Positions 49,586 through 61,400 of a stretch of DNA of 64,000 nt are shown here, one piece after another. The stretch comes from Atopsyche davidsoni (Eukaryota > Arthropoda > Insecta > Trichoptera > Hydrobiosidae): assembly GCA_022113835.1 (NCBI GenBank), contig JAILWY010000018.1:9711001-9775000 (forward strand), in the 5' to 3' direction. The position numbers and the translations under genes were made by a program. Numbering within the stretch: position 1 is the stretch's first letter; each line of letters opens with the position of its first letter. The notes beneath the pieces are model-generated. The model ran no database searches. It was not told where the DNA came from and saw only the letters and a program-made list of their open reading frames with translations.

Positions 49586-50030
49586 TTGAAAGTGCACATC
49601 CAGGACGATAGCTCTCGCGCGAGGGATCTCCCGTCTCCCGGCCCGGGTGCGCTCCTAGCATGTGAGACGGATCTGCCGGACGTTCGCATGCGAAGTGAGA
49701 TGAAGAAGTTCATGAGGACTCAGTCGCAGCCGGCGCCGGCGGGGACGCTCCTGCAGCAGGGCAGACTGCGGCCCAGCGCCAGTGTCGGCCACGTGGGCCA
49801 AGCCGTCCTCACCAACGGAAACGGTACCGCTCTGCCAAACGGGCACGGCTTGCCCTACGGCCACCCCGGCCACAACGGCCACAACGGCCACAACGGCCAC
49901 CCCGGCCACCCCGGCCATAACGGTCACGCCGGCCACAACGGCCACGGCATGAACGGCCACAACGGACAGGCCAACGGTCACCCGCCCAACAGCCAATACC
50001 ACCCCAAAGGAAAGGCCAACGGTCACGCAA
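49586..50030 (+). CDS. Gene 3: first coding exon with Gly-His-Asn/Pro repeat (partial, unidentified)
   Basis: The open frame starts right after an ATATAG acceptor and runs to a strong donor (GCAA|GTGAGT). The frame has no ATG until 49688 (MRSEMKKFM..), preceded by 34 open codons that may be UTR or coding. Residues after the ATG include RTQSQPAP and a hydrophobic-basic LLQQGRLRPSASVGHVGQ. They are followed by a low-complexity region of GHNG, GHPG and NGHG units about 60 residues long. Third positions are strongly GC-biased, unlike the AT-rich flanks, supporting real coding. The exon ends in phase 1, so more exons follow beyond this window or unrecognised within it. I do not recognise the protein. 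The 148-residue antisense frame is a shadow of the repeat. Confidence 0.7.
49855..50000 (+). repeat. 9-bp coding minisatellite (GGC CAC AAC/CCC)
   Basis: A nine-base unit encoding Gly-His-Asn or Gly-His-Pro is repeated about ten times with point changes. It is likely to vary in copy number; changes in multiples of nine keep the frame. Confidence 0.9.
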
Positions 50031-50088
50031 GTGAGTATTTTTTTATTATAATATACTTTATACCTTTTTTTTTTGTCAAGGTCTAGAG

Positions 50089-50318
50089 CATGGGTGGCCA
50101 ACCTTTTTCAGCTGCCGGGACAAATTAATGAAATAAGATTGACTGTGAGATAGATTGAGATGAGACTGGGCTACTTCCATATATATGATATGATACGAAC
50201 TACGCTCAATGTAATATTCTATTGGTGGTTTTATATACAATAATAAAATATGTTTGCATATGCTCCGCGGGCCAAAAATAAATAATATGGCCCGCGGGCC
50301 ATGGGTTGGCCACCTATG
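50089..50318. mobile_element. hAT-type MITE, 230 bp, with 8-bp TSD
   Basis: Flanked by the perfect octamer GTCTAGAG at 50081-50088 and 50319-50326. Ends are inverted repeats: CATGGGTGGCCAACC at the left and, reading inward from the right, CATAGGTGGCCAACC (14 of 15 the same). Subterminal GGCCCGCGGGCC motifs lie near the right end. There is no coding capacity. It starts 58 bp after the gene 3 exon donor. The near-identical ends and perfect duplication suggest a more recent insertion than the element at 30380. Confidence 0.9.
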
Positions 50319-50326
50319 GTCTAGAG

Positions 50327-53300
50327 TGAATAGCACCAGATTTTAAAAAAGGCTTAAGATTTAATTGTGACCAAAAATTTGGAAGAAATTTATTAAAAAT
50401 ATATTTGGGACTTAAGCTCAAAGGTTCACAGAAAATCTCCAATTAAATTAGTTTCCTAATATGCATTTGAACTATTAAATTAAATTTATATGTATATGTA
50501 TATATACATATAAAATATATTATTATTATTATTTTCAAAGATCTTCATTTAAGATTAGCCAGTAGAGATATTTCAAGGCTTGCTTAAAAGCTGGAATGTA
50601 CTTCGCAGTGATATGCTGAATGTATTTTCGGACCTTGCACGTATGAGCTGGAATATTAAAACTATAGTGCAATACAATTGCCTAACCTTTGCAACACAAC
50701 AATGGAGTCAATGCCAAAGAGCCGCTGATCCAACTTTCATCTTCTTATAATTCACCTCAAGTAATATTTTTTTAGCTAAGTTTTATCTATAACACCAATT
50801 TAACTTTTATCATTTCAAATGTTTCACATATGTGTTTTACCTGCGAATATAATGTCAGGCAAATAGCGTAATGGGTTCGGAATAATTTCCATGAAAGCTT
50901 AGATTTGTATCCAATCAGAGGTCGTGACTTACAAATGCATTTCCTGCGTGGCGAGTCGTGAGTGTTTCATTGGGTCATTATACCGCTGTCTACCGATATG
51001 GATACTTCTTTCACTTTCATATCTGGACAAAGGCATAGTACATTAAACTGTGATATATCAATGCAAGTAATTCTTCAAAAGATTATACTTGTACTAAAGT
51101 GGATTTCTGTATACTTAGAACGGACTGGATCAACCAAAGATGAAAGAATATCAATAATATTTACAGCAAAAACCTGCATTTTTCTCAGACTGTGTTTCCA
51201 CAGAGTATTTTTAGTAAATAAATGAAATGATATTTTATTTGTGCATATTTTATTTACAACATAATTTCATTGAAAAAAAATATTTTACGAACATAAAATG
51301 TATTGAAGAGAATCTATTAATATTTTACTGTACGTATTTTTTTTCAGTTCCAAATCCAGCACTTGGTTATTATACAAAAAATGCTATAAGTATTCAATAT
51401 ATTTAATTATGAAATAAAATACAACTTTGTTATATTGTTGAATTTATATTTTTATAGCTGATGTTTAAAATACCTTTATCGCATTATTATTTTTTTTGCA
51501 TTTACAGTACAATATTTGGTAACTGTGATAATTTTGGATTTTTGTGCAATGCGTATTGCATACGTATTGGCGTTGGGTTTCTGTCGTGCACGTTCGTCTA
51601 GAGATGTTCGTGCTAGAAGTAGGCCTCGACATTTGCGTACGTACATTACTTGAACCAAGTCGTCTTCAGTTTGCAATAACGCTATTTTGTGAGAAGTATT
51701 TTTTTACGTCATTAAGTTAGATTGACGACGATTATGCTTCCGATCTTTACAACTGCGCTAACTATATTAACGGAGGAAATGTTTTTCAGTTACAAATATT
51801 TGTATGACACGTTCACCACCATAAAAGTATTATTGACAATGAAAATCAATTAAATACATTTTAAATGTATTCATATTTATTGGGTGAATAAGATTACTGA
51901 ATAATATAATAATAATAATAATGTGTACTAAGAACTGACATGGTCATTCTATACAATATACTAATACATATATTATATGTATTTAAATAATACGATAACA
52001 TTGAACATTTTTGACAGAAAGTTCAGATATGATTTAAATGACAAATTAATAATAAAATGTTGTTATATATTAATTATTTTGAAACTATGGCAAGTGGTGA
52101 AACAGATCGCTTCCAAGTAAGCATGAATATGTATCTTTTAAATATTTAGATGATATATTTTACTATTGGTATATTAAAATTGTTAACTATGATTACGTAG
52201 ATTTTAATAATCGCTAAATAATGGTCAGTAAGTTTCTTGTCGCTTTTGTATAATACATTACTTCAAAAATTTTATTCAAAATTACCTATCATTAATTTTC
52301 CAGTAATAAATATATAATAATATAATAAACGCCTATCATTTAAAACGGACCTGCAACCACGAGTAGTCACTTATATCGATCACCTGAATGAGTTTTATCC
52401 ATAAATGATACTACACTGAATACAGTCTACGCATCGGAACTGCCGGCTAATTCTATGAAACATTACCGTTACTAAAAGCTAACATGTTTCAACATTATAC
52501 AATCTACTCAAGCTTTGCTACGTACTCGGGTGTGCGAGTTTCGATATTGTTTCGGAGTATTGGCGATCGCACTCGGCCATCGATGGCTCTACTGGGTTCC
52601 TACGCGCTACGCACCATGAAAACTAATGATTATAGACTTCAAAAATTCGATAAGTAACTAACTTTGGCCACTCCTTTATCATTTTTATTGTAATAATAAT
52701 TGAAAACGTTTCAGTTATTGGTGACCCAGTAGTTGATAGAGACAGTAGTGTCAAATTTAAAAATAAAAATTTCACCAATGTTTAGGATTTTCATGTGATT
52801 TTATAGGCCAGGAGCTAATTAAAAGTTATAAAAGTCAATCGCATTTCTCAAACACGCCAGGGTCTTATGTGGCGGGTAGCTTTATTGACCTTTGTATGTT
52901 AAGGTTACAACTGCTGTACCCGCATTGGTCGATTATGATAATCACAAGTGAATAGTTGGAATTTTATGCTTACTGCAATTAGATACTTTTGTGTTTTTTC
53001 AGAATTATTTCGCGTGTAATAAATAAAAAGAAAACGATCTACATCCACGGATGCAATATGTATTTTCTTAGAAACGGTTGGATCTGATTTGCTGCACCAA
53101 TCCCGTGACCTCAGTGCACACATGACCACTCTGAAGTTATGCCAACTTACTCGAGTAGCCGGGTTCTGTTATCACATGCGATTCTCATACAATGTTAAGG
53201 TTTGCAGTGGCTTTAAATATATTGCAAAAATTTCAATACTGTTTTCTAGCTTATAAAACATACGATTTTTTTTACAGTTTACAACATTTATTGTGAAAAT

Positions 53301-55460
53301 AAAATAATTTATTTTAAATATATCATAAATTTCAAAAAAATAGTTGCTGATGACAAACTGATGTTTATTTATTGCTGCCATTACTGTTTTAAAATTTAGT
53401 TTACATCATTCGTCACTATTTGCTTATTTACATTTTTATCTTATTTACATAGTCACTTCAGAAATAAAGAAATGAATATTTATATTTATTTAAATATATG
53501 TATTTCATTTTTAAAACGAATCTCGGGTCAAATATTACTATTTATGAGATCACGATTAACATTTGAATGACAATTTTGGTGTATAGTATTATTTTATTAT
53601 AATAAATTAGTAACATAAATTTATTTATTATTTCTTGTCTAAAACTGTCTCTTCAAATATATATATATATATCCACTCTTGTCAAAAAATGACAATGTGG
53701 ATTTATGTTAGAATGACTGGAATGTTTTCAATTATTCGGATAAACGGATTCATTGTTTGTGATGCTAACATTCTCTTTTTATTAGCAAATAAGACATGAC
53801 ATTAAAGTAGAAATATATAATCTCTGTTGACTTTTGTTCGAAGAAGGTTAATCATTGATTTGGTATTTGATATGTTCCATACGTGAGTTCGCAGTCTAAA
53901 TTGATCAATGTCATTCTATAAGGCGAATCGAGATACTATCTCTGCAATATCAATGTGAGAAAGGAAAATAATTACTTGAAATATATAAACTGGTTTAAGT
54001 GGCGATTAAAAACAAGATGAAATTATACATCGCTCTATTTATAGGAGATCGCTCTCCGAGATAAACTATATTACACATTGCGAGGAATTATACTAATTAC
54101 ACATACATTGTGAATATTACAACAAGTTTTATTTATATATTTAATATATTTCAAGAACAAACTCTCGGCATGTTTTATTTTCAAACATGAAAATGACAAC
54201 AGTTTAAATATCTCAAGCAACATCAAAATAGTGAAGTTATATCCTTATACGAAGTGCCAGTTTTTCTACTCTCCTATTGCATCGCATATGGTTGTAAAGC
54301 CCGTTCCTTACGGTAGAAAATGTTTTTTTAATTCGTTTACATCACATACCTAAGGAAAGCAGGTTCGTACTGCTGCACTATATTGGGGTAGTATGTGAGA
54401 ATGGTAGCCGCGTATACTTTAATTTAGGTAAAGGGGCATTAGAATACTAATTCTGAACAAATGTTATAATTTTTTAAATTTTTATTAATTATTTCATTAC
54501 TTTACATAAAGCTGAATTTGAATCCAAACTTTTAATTACAATATTTAACATTATCGTATAGTTAGAACGTATATTAACGACCGTTTAGTTTCTTATACCA
54601 TACCATGGACGTCGCTATTATTGTTACGTTGATGCTTATTAGACAGGAGAGCAATAGTTTTGCAGACCTATTGAGTCTTCCCCGTTTTCTCGACGAGAAC
54701 TAATGTGAATTAGTTCTTGCTCGTGTTGTTTAATTTTTTTTTAGCTTTTACGTCTTTTTAATTACTGTAAAATGAAAATAAATTTTGCTATTAAAGGCTT
54801 ACTTCTTTAACTAATAAATTTTAGATAAAGAAAGAACATTGTGACTTAAGAAATGATAACGACCTGTTTAGATAATCCCCGCTGTCATTATTATTACACA
54901 TGCGTGCGTAATAGCCAAGATTAATATTGTCCATGGGTTGTGTTTATTATCTTAATAGTTTACTAAGAATGTTCTATGAAGCTTTGGGGAGAAATAGAAG
55001 ACTTAGCTTTATGTTTAACTAGCAATAAGTACTCTTAGTGCTTTGTTGTAAAGATTAGGTTCATACCAGTTTTTAAGTTTAATCTACAAATTCACGAAGC
55101 TATTGTTCATGCTATTGTATTTTGTGTTAAAAAGATTACTTTTATTTACTTTCGTTTTATAAAAGTATTACGCATATAAATATATGATTTCTTCAACTGA
55201 AATTTATAAGCGATTGTTTTGTGTGTTTTTATTTTAAATAATACTCAGCTATTATTTATAATTTATTACAGAAGAGGTACATTTCCATTTAAGGTTTGGA
55301 GAAAACGCTTGATTGGTCAAACCTATTGTTTGGGCTTCATTATTTTACACAAAGGGAAATTGAGTGATTTTCCCAAATAAAGTTAGCCCACTTAAGTTAC
55401 TACACGCATAGTTTATTAAGTGATACTGAAGTACGTGTTTTAGTGTTGCTAATGCGCTAT
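50327..55460. other. Non-coding DNA, probably gene 3 intron
   Basis: AT-rich, with an ATA/AAT trinucleotide tract (51906-51921) and a short AT tract near 53658-53671. A moderately GC-rich patch lies near 52420-52620. I see no exon, RNA gene or further transposon that I can define. Confidence 0.55.
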
Positions 55461-58400
55461 TCGTATGAGTTTTTTTTGAAGCCGGTCCGCGCGGACTTGT
55501 CCTGGAGCGCGTCCGACATCTGCCCACTCTCCGCGGCCAACACCGCGCCGACCATAAAACGATGTTCTTCCTGAGCTCGTCGTATTTCAAAGTTTATTTA
55601 GATTTTCCTTACTTCCTGCTACATATCTCAATAACATAAATATCAATGTATATTCAAACCTCAATGCGCATGCAACGAGTTGATATCGACGAGCGAGCGC
55701 GCCGCCGAGTCCTCCAGTGCGCGTCGATGGCCATTTAGTTTTATTAGTTCTCCTTATCCATCATTTAGATTCTCATAGATATAATAGTCACAATAAATCA
55801 TCGAAAGTGATTTGAAAATATGGCAATAAACAGCAATAAGCTTTCTATTTGTTATTGTGTTAATAATATCAGATGACAATAATACACAGTGCGACAGTGA
55901 AAAAGACGAACACTATGAAAAAATGTGTGCTATTTGTCGTGACTGTCGTGCTGTTGCGCTCACTCCGCAATATGCAGATCTTCACGGTTGTGTGTGCAAA
56001 CGTACCGAGCGTCATATTTACGTACTAATCTATGGGAATTACGAATTCGTCAAGGCATCTTATATTTTCTATGTTTTCGACCATCGCGGGGTCCGCTGTG
56101 ACAGATTAATTGTGCGCGTAATGGCACAATTCTAATGAAAACGGCGCATTTGTATCGGCCTCGGGCGGCCGCGGCGGGCGTCGTTTGCGTTGAAGCTTCA
56201 TTATCAAACAATGTTGGCGCTTCTTTAAACGTCGTTAATGGCACTTTTTGCCAGTCTTGAAGGCACCGCTTCGGAATTTATAATTAGGCAGGTAGATGTG
56301 CGCTTTTAGAGGTTACGCGTTGGCTTTAGCTAATTGACAGGAAAAATATTTTAATTGTCTGTAGATATTCGATAACCTTGATGCGCTATTTACAAAATGA
56401 CAATCGCTTTTTTCTGTGAATCGTTTAGTAAAACCATACAACGCAACGTTGGTATCGGTATTGTCTCGCATTATGCTACCGACCCGGGGAGATAAGTTGG
56501 CGAGTGTGCGTATTGTATTTGACACACTTCCAGGGGAGGTGTGAGATATTGAATGCATTTCCAACTAACAATAGTAAAATTTCCTATGCCGGCGTTGCCG
56601 TTCGAAAGTCTCTCAATAGCGCGCCGTTATCCGAGCATCTCAAAGGTGAAGCAGTTTTAGATAATTGCAGGTGCGGTATTATTTTCAAATAAAGGTAAAA
56701 TGTGGGAGTTTTATTACCGTTGGAAATAATACTTTTATCCGATATGTAAATATGAACTCCGTGATTTTTTTTTTTAATGTGCTATTAATGTTTTATGTTA
56801 GAATCGTTTGAGAAAGTGGTTTTGAAACTCACTATCATTAAAATTATAGATGTCCCTTTCATGAGCTGAGACAGAATAATAGCAGTCATAAATAAAAACG
56901 GCCTTAAACTGTTTGAATAAAAACAATACTCGCTGATAATCAATAAATATAATCAAGACAGATAATATGGCTAGCGGGAAAAATCCCTGCTTATCCAACT
57001 TAACTCGTACAGAACATTCAAGAAGTCTCCGGTGGGCCGCGGAGCGCGCCTCGTGGCCCTCGCGATCTGCATGTGACTAATAAATACTAACCGATACTTA
57101 GTTTTTAGAAGCTATTTTAATTACTCAGTTTTTAGGTGCTATTGTTATTTCGGTTCCAATACTGGAGCATCTTCAGGGATTTATTAAAGATGGATAAAGT
57201 TTTATTTCATGCAACGATTGCAGATAATTGTCAGGTATATCATATGTTTGGGATAAGTAATGAGTTATTTCCTTGCTCACAGGACAGGCCGTGCGATGTA
57301 AGAAATAAACAGTGCAGATGTTTGATATATTTGCACCATTTATATACGAGCAAGGCCTTATTTGTCGTTTGTGCAATGCCAGGTCTATTATTTGTTTAAT
57401 CTTTTGGCTTTGAATAATAATTATTATTTGGAGCACACAAAAATCTCTTTAAATCGCGATATTATTATAGCTTGCATAAAAGCAGTTGAATGTCTATGAG
57501 TTCAAAAGTTAATTAATACTTTCTTTTAAAATATCGATATTTAAGAATTTAGAAAGTCAAAAGCAAGTAATGATAAGATTCATTTACTGAAATTTTGCAA
57601 CCTGAAGTAAATTTTAATTTATATAAACACTGTCAACAGTTTGTAGTAATTGAAGTCAAAAAAAACTTTATTTATAAAATACTTGTGGACTTATCTTTTT
57701 TATTATGAATAGTAAGGAAAATCTAAATAAACTTTGTAATATTCAATTATTTTTATAATTTTGCCTAGTCTTTATTTTAATGAGTTCATTTATGTGTTTC
57801 GACGTAAGCCTTTCAAATGGAATATCAGCCAGTAGTAAGTACATATCGCAAGACGTGCTAACGGAAAAATACTTGGGCAGCTATGGATCAGATTGAATAA
57901 ATTATACAGTACAATATACTTACACAATAACAATGAGCTAAGTTCCGTTGCAAGAACTTATTTTAAATATTATTAAATATACACAATTTTATTTAGCTGC
58001 TTTAGGAAAATAGTGTTTAAAAATATATTTATCGAAATAAAATGTGGTGGTCAGAATCATAATGTCGACTCGGCAAAATTTAATGTAACGGCTATTATAG
58101 GATAATCTTTGAAGCATCCGATATTTAATATGGCCAGTTACAAGGAAATGATTTTAGTATGAACATATTCAGTTTATTTTAATATTAAATATTAATTCCA
58201 ACAAAATAATTTGTTAACGTAAAAAAATACATAATAAATATAACTCTTAAGAGCTTCTTTTATATGTAATTATTAACAACAGTAAAAATAAATAAAGCCG
58301 TTAATATTTTTTAAATTTATTATATAATTGTTTTATTTCTTCGGTAGGTGTCTAACCTCTTATGGTACTGTTACACGTCTTATATCGGGAAAAAAAGTTT

Positions 58401-61400
58401 GACGACGTCTGTTCTGAAACCATCTTGGGAAATGACAATCATAAGCACAATTGTCTATAAACAATGTCTTTGAGTACATTTTATTAATAGTTTCATATAA
58501 CGTAGTTTGTTCGATGCTTGTCTAAGCATCCATGCGCCTCGACTGAGAGATCTCCGTGGGACACTGACACGAACGAAATGGCAGATTTAAACCATCAATT
58601 CTCTAAAGATCTACCATAGGAAACATGCGAGCGCCATCACGCCCATGGGAAAGCGCACAACCGATACCTGTATTATTTATTGATATTGGGCAATCTCAAA
58701 TCTCATTTCGTTGGATTATAGGTGGGTATAATGTATATGTACTAACAACTAAATCCATTTGAGTCGAATAAGTTCGTTTTCAGATATACTATTTCTTTTT
58801 CTGGTACTTCTCCTCATAGTAGTTTGGTGACCATTTCATCTAATATTTTTCTACCATGGACCAGTCTAACTAATTCGTCCGTACCCAGCCACTGGTGTAA
58901 ACTCCGCATCCACGTATGTTTTTTTTACTTCCAATGCCTCTTTTTTCTTCGATTTTGCTTTGGACAATAAGCTGTAGGATGCTTTATTTACTGTCTCGAA
59001 AAATGTCAGGAGTTCTGATTATTTGCGAGACTCTCATTTATGACGAAGTCAACGCATGGTATTGGTATTTCTATTTAACTATATTGATACAACAATTACT
59101 AAATAGTCAGAAAAATCAGCGCTGAGTTCACTGGCGACGGGTACAGCAGCGGCTGATGGCTCTGAGCACTGTACCGTGGCGCCGACGCAAGGCAGACCAG
59201 CTAATAGGAGCGTGCTGGCAAAAAAACTGCAGGTCTCGCTCAACCTAAACACTAGCCAACTGGAAAATCTACACAGGAAATTGGCGATAGCCCTTCGGGC
59301 GTACACTCGATAATATTCTATCAACTCTTATAATGGTGCGATTCCATATTATTACTTTTTGGCAAACTAAATTTTGATAGTATCTCTTGGATAGGGAGAT
59401 GTTCCAATAATTTATCTAATAATCTGTTAACATTTGCAATTAGTTATAAAATACATACACGAGCTAGTGGCCTGGAGTAACTATATTCGTCTCGAAATGT
59501 ATCCGATTTGCAATAATTCTACATTTACCTTGTTATATACAGGAAAATCGAAATATAGGATGTTTTCTTGAGACTTTTTTCTTCTCTCTGAACTTGAAGG
59601 CAATTTGTATATTTAACGGATTGAAAAAAAAACCTTTTTTCCATCTGGATTTGAAGACGGAGTCTCGTAATTACTCGGCGACGTTTGTGCTAGTCACTAG
59701 ATCAAGAGTATCACTTATCAAAATTAGCATGCTCTCTTGTTTTGGCATTTTATATTCATTTTACACTCACTCATCGAGCAGTAAAAACGAGCAAATTTGT
59801 GAAATGATTTATCAAATCACCAATTAATCCTATATTGGAATAAAATAGCTGACGCGCTAGTAAAGTGGCTATATAAGTATCGTGTATTTTCTTAGTTTTT
59901 AATATTTTATAGGCTTGACACAAAAAATAAACGTATGATCTACATGTTAAAATAGTTATTTTTTAAATATTTAATAATTTATTATTTGTATATAAAGAGA
60001 CTAAATACGCTGCATAAAAATGTAAAGCTCGGTTGAAAGTATAGAATACCAAGTGCGCACTATACACGACCACTGGCAGGCGCGATGGTAGGATAGGAGA
60101 TAGCACCTCGTAAGTTGATAGTCCATTAGGAGCTCATCCATAACCCGGAGGACGGCTGTCCCGCGGGCAGGCTGATAGGGCGCATTGTGCTGCGCCGTCC
60201 GGGGCTCGAAATTGAAATACCGCCTGGCAGCATCGGCGATGGAGATAAGCAGGTGACTGAACACTGGACGGGAACACCTCGCGCGGAGGACGTCTGGCGA
60301 CCGTCTGGGAGCCGCATTCCCCGCCCCTTATCTCTCACGTGTCGGAATATAATTAAACAATATCACACACGTGGGCCGCGACCGGTAAGCGGTACACTCT
60401 CCGGACCGTACCGGCGACGAGATTAACTGCATCTTGTCTAATTAACTATCAACCGGTGCTCGTTTTTATTGTCGATACCGTTAATGTATTCAGAACAAAA
60501 GTAATTAATGTAGGTTAGTATAAATAAGTAAATGCGTGGGTATAATAGAAACGCGACTCGGTACGCCGTGGCGTGTGCTTGGTCTTGAAATTTTATCAAC
60601 ATGACCGCTTTTGAAAATCCTCTCTAGCAAACTAGTCAATCAATACTTAAATCATTACTTTGTAAAAATATTTTTTTACGTTTCCAACTATTTGTAGGTA
60701 TGTATTTAAATAATTTAACCCGGAAAAACGCATGTTTTTAGATTAAAATCCCTTTGAAATAGAATATTCGCCATAGTTTTTCAAAAAACAAAAATAATTT
60801 ATTGTATTAGTTATTAAAGCATGAATTGTATTGAACATGCAGAATGTTTGGTTTGGGGTCGAATCCCACAGGTCCCGAGAAAAAAATTCGAGGTTACTCA
60901 TCATCTTTTTATGTGTGAATTTATTACACATATATTGTATACACAATAAACCTGCGTGAGTAAAAAATCTGATTTATTAAAAATCTACTACTTGCTTTGT
61001 GCATGATTAAATGGCCTATCCTATCCTTGTGATATTTTATTATGATATGTGCAGTCATGTTTGAATGTCAGTATAGATACTTGGAGACAAATAGTCGTGA
61101 GTAGTAATTCAACCAATATTGCACAATTTAGGTGTGCTTCGAAAATACTGGAACTTGACACAAGATCGATCACGGTCCGTGGACGGGTGCACGGCGTGGC
61201 CCGACGCCTACAGCGGCCCCCAGAGACAAGTAATTACATTAGATAACAGATTACCCATCGGTATCTCAATGAAGTGTGCATTGAAAGTACTTTAGTTTCC
61301 GAAGAGAGTTTGAAAGCCATTTCAATAATCGCGGCGCGGTGAGCCCGTTCCCGCGAGCCGTGTCCACGTTTGATAGTGCTATCGACGGGCGAGATCTGGC

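Noticed and set aside
49655..50101. Minus-strand open frame of 148 residues opposite the gene 3 exon
   Set aside because: Val/Gly/Ala-rich antisense reading of the Gly-His coding repeat; it runs past the sense donor into the MITE.
60845..60880. Second tRNA-derived SINE from a GGGTCGAATCCCA word
   Set aside because: Only a B-box-like word; no A box, tail or target duplication found.
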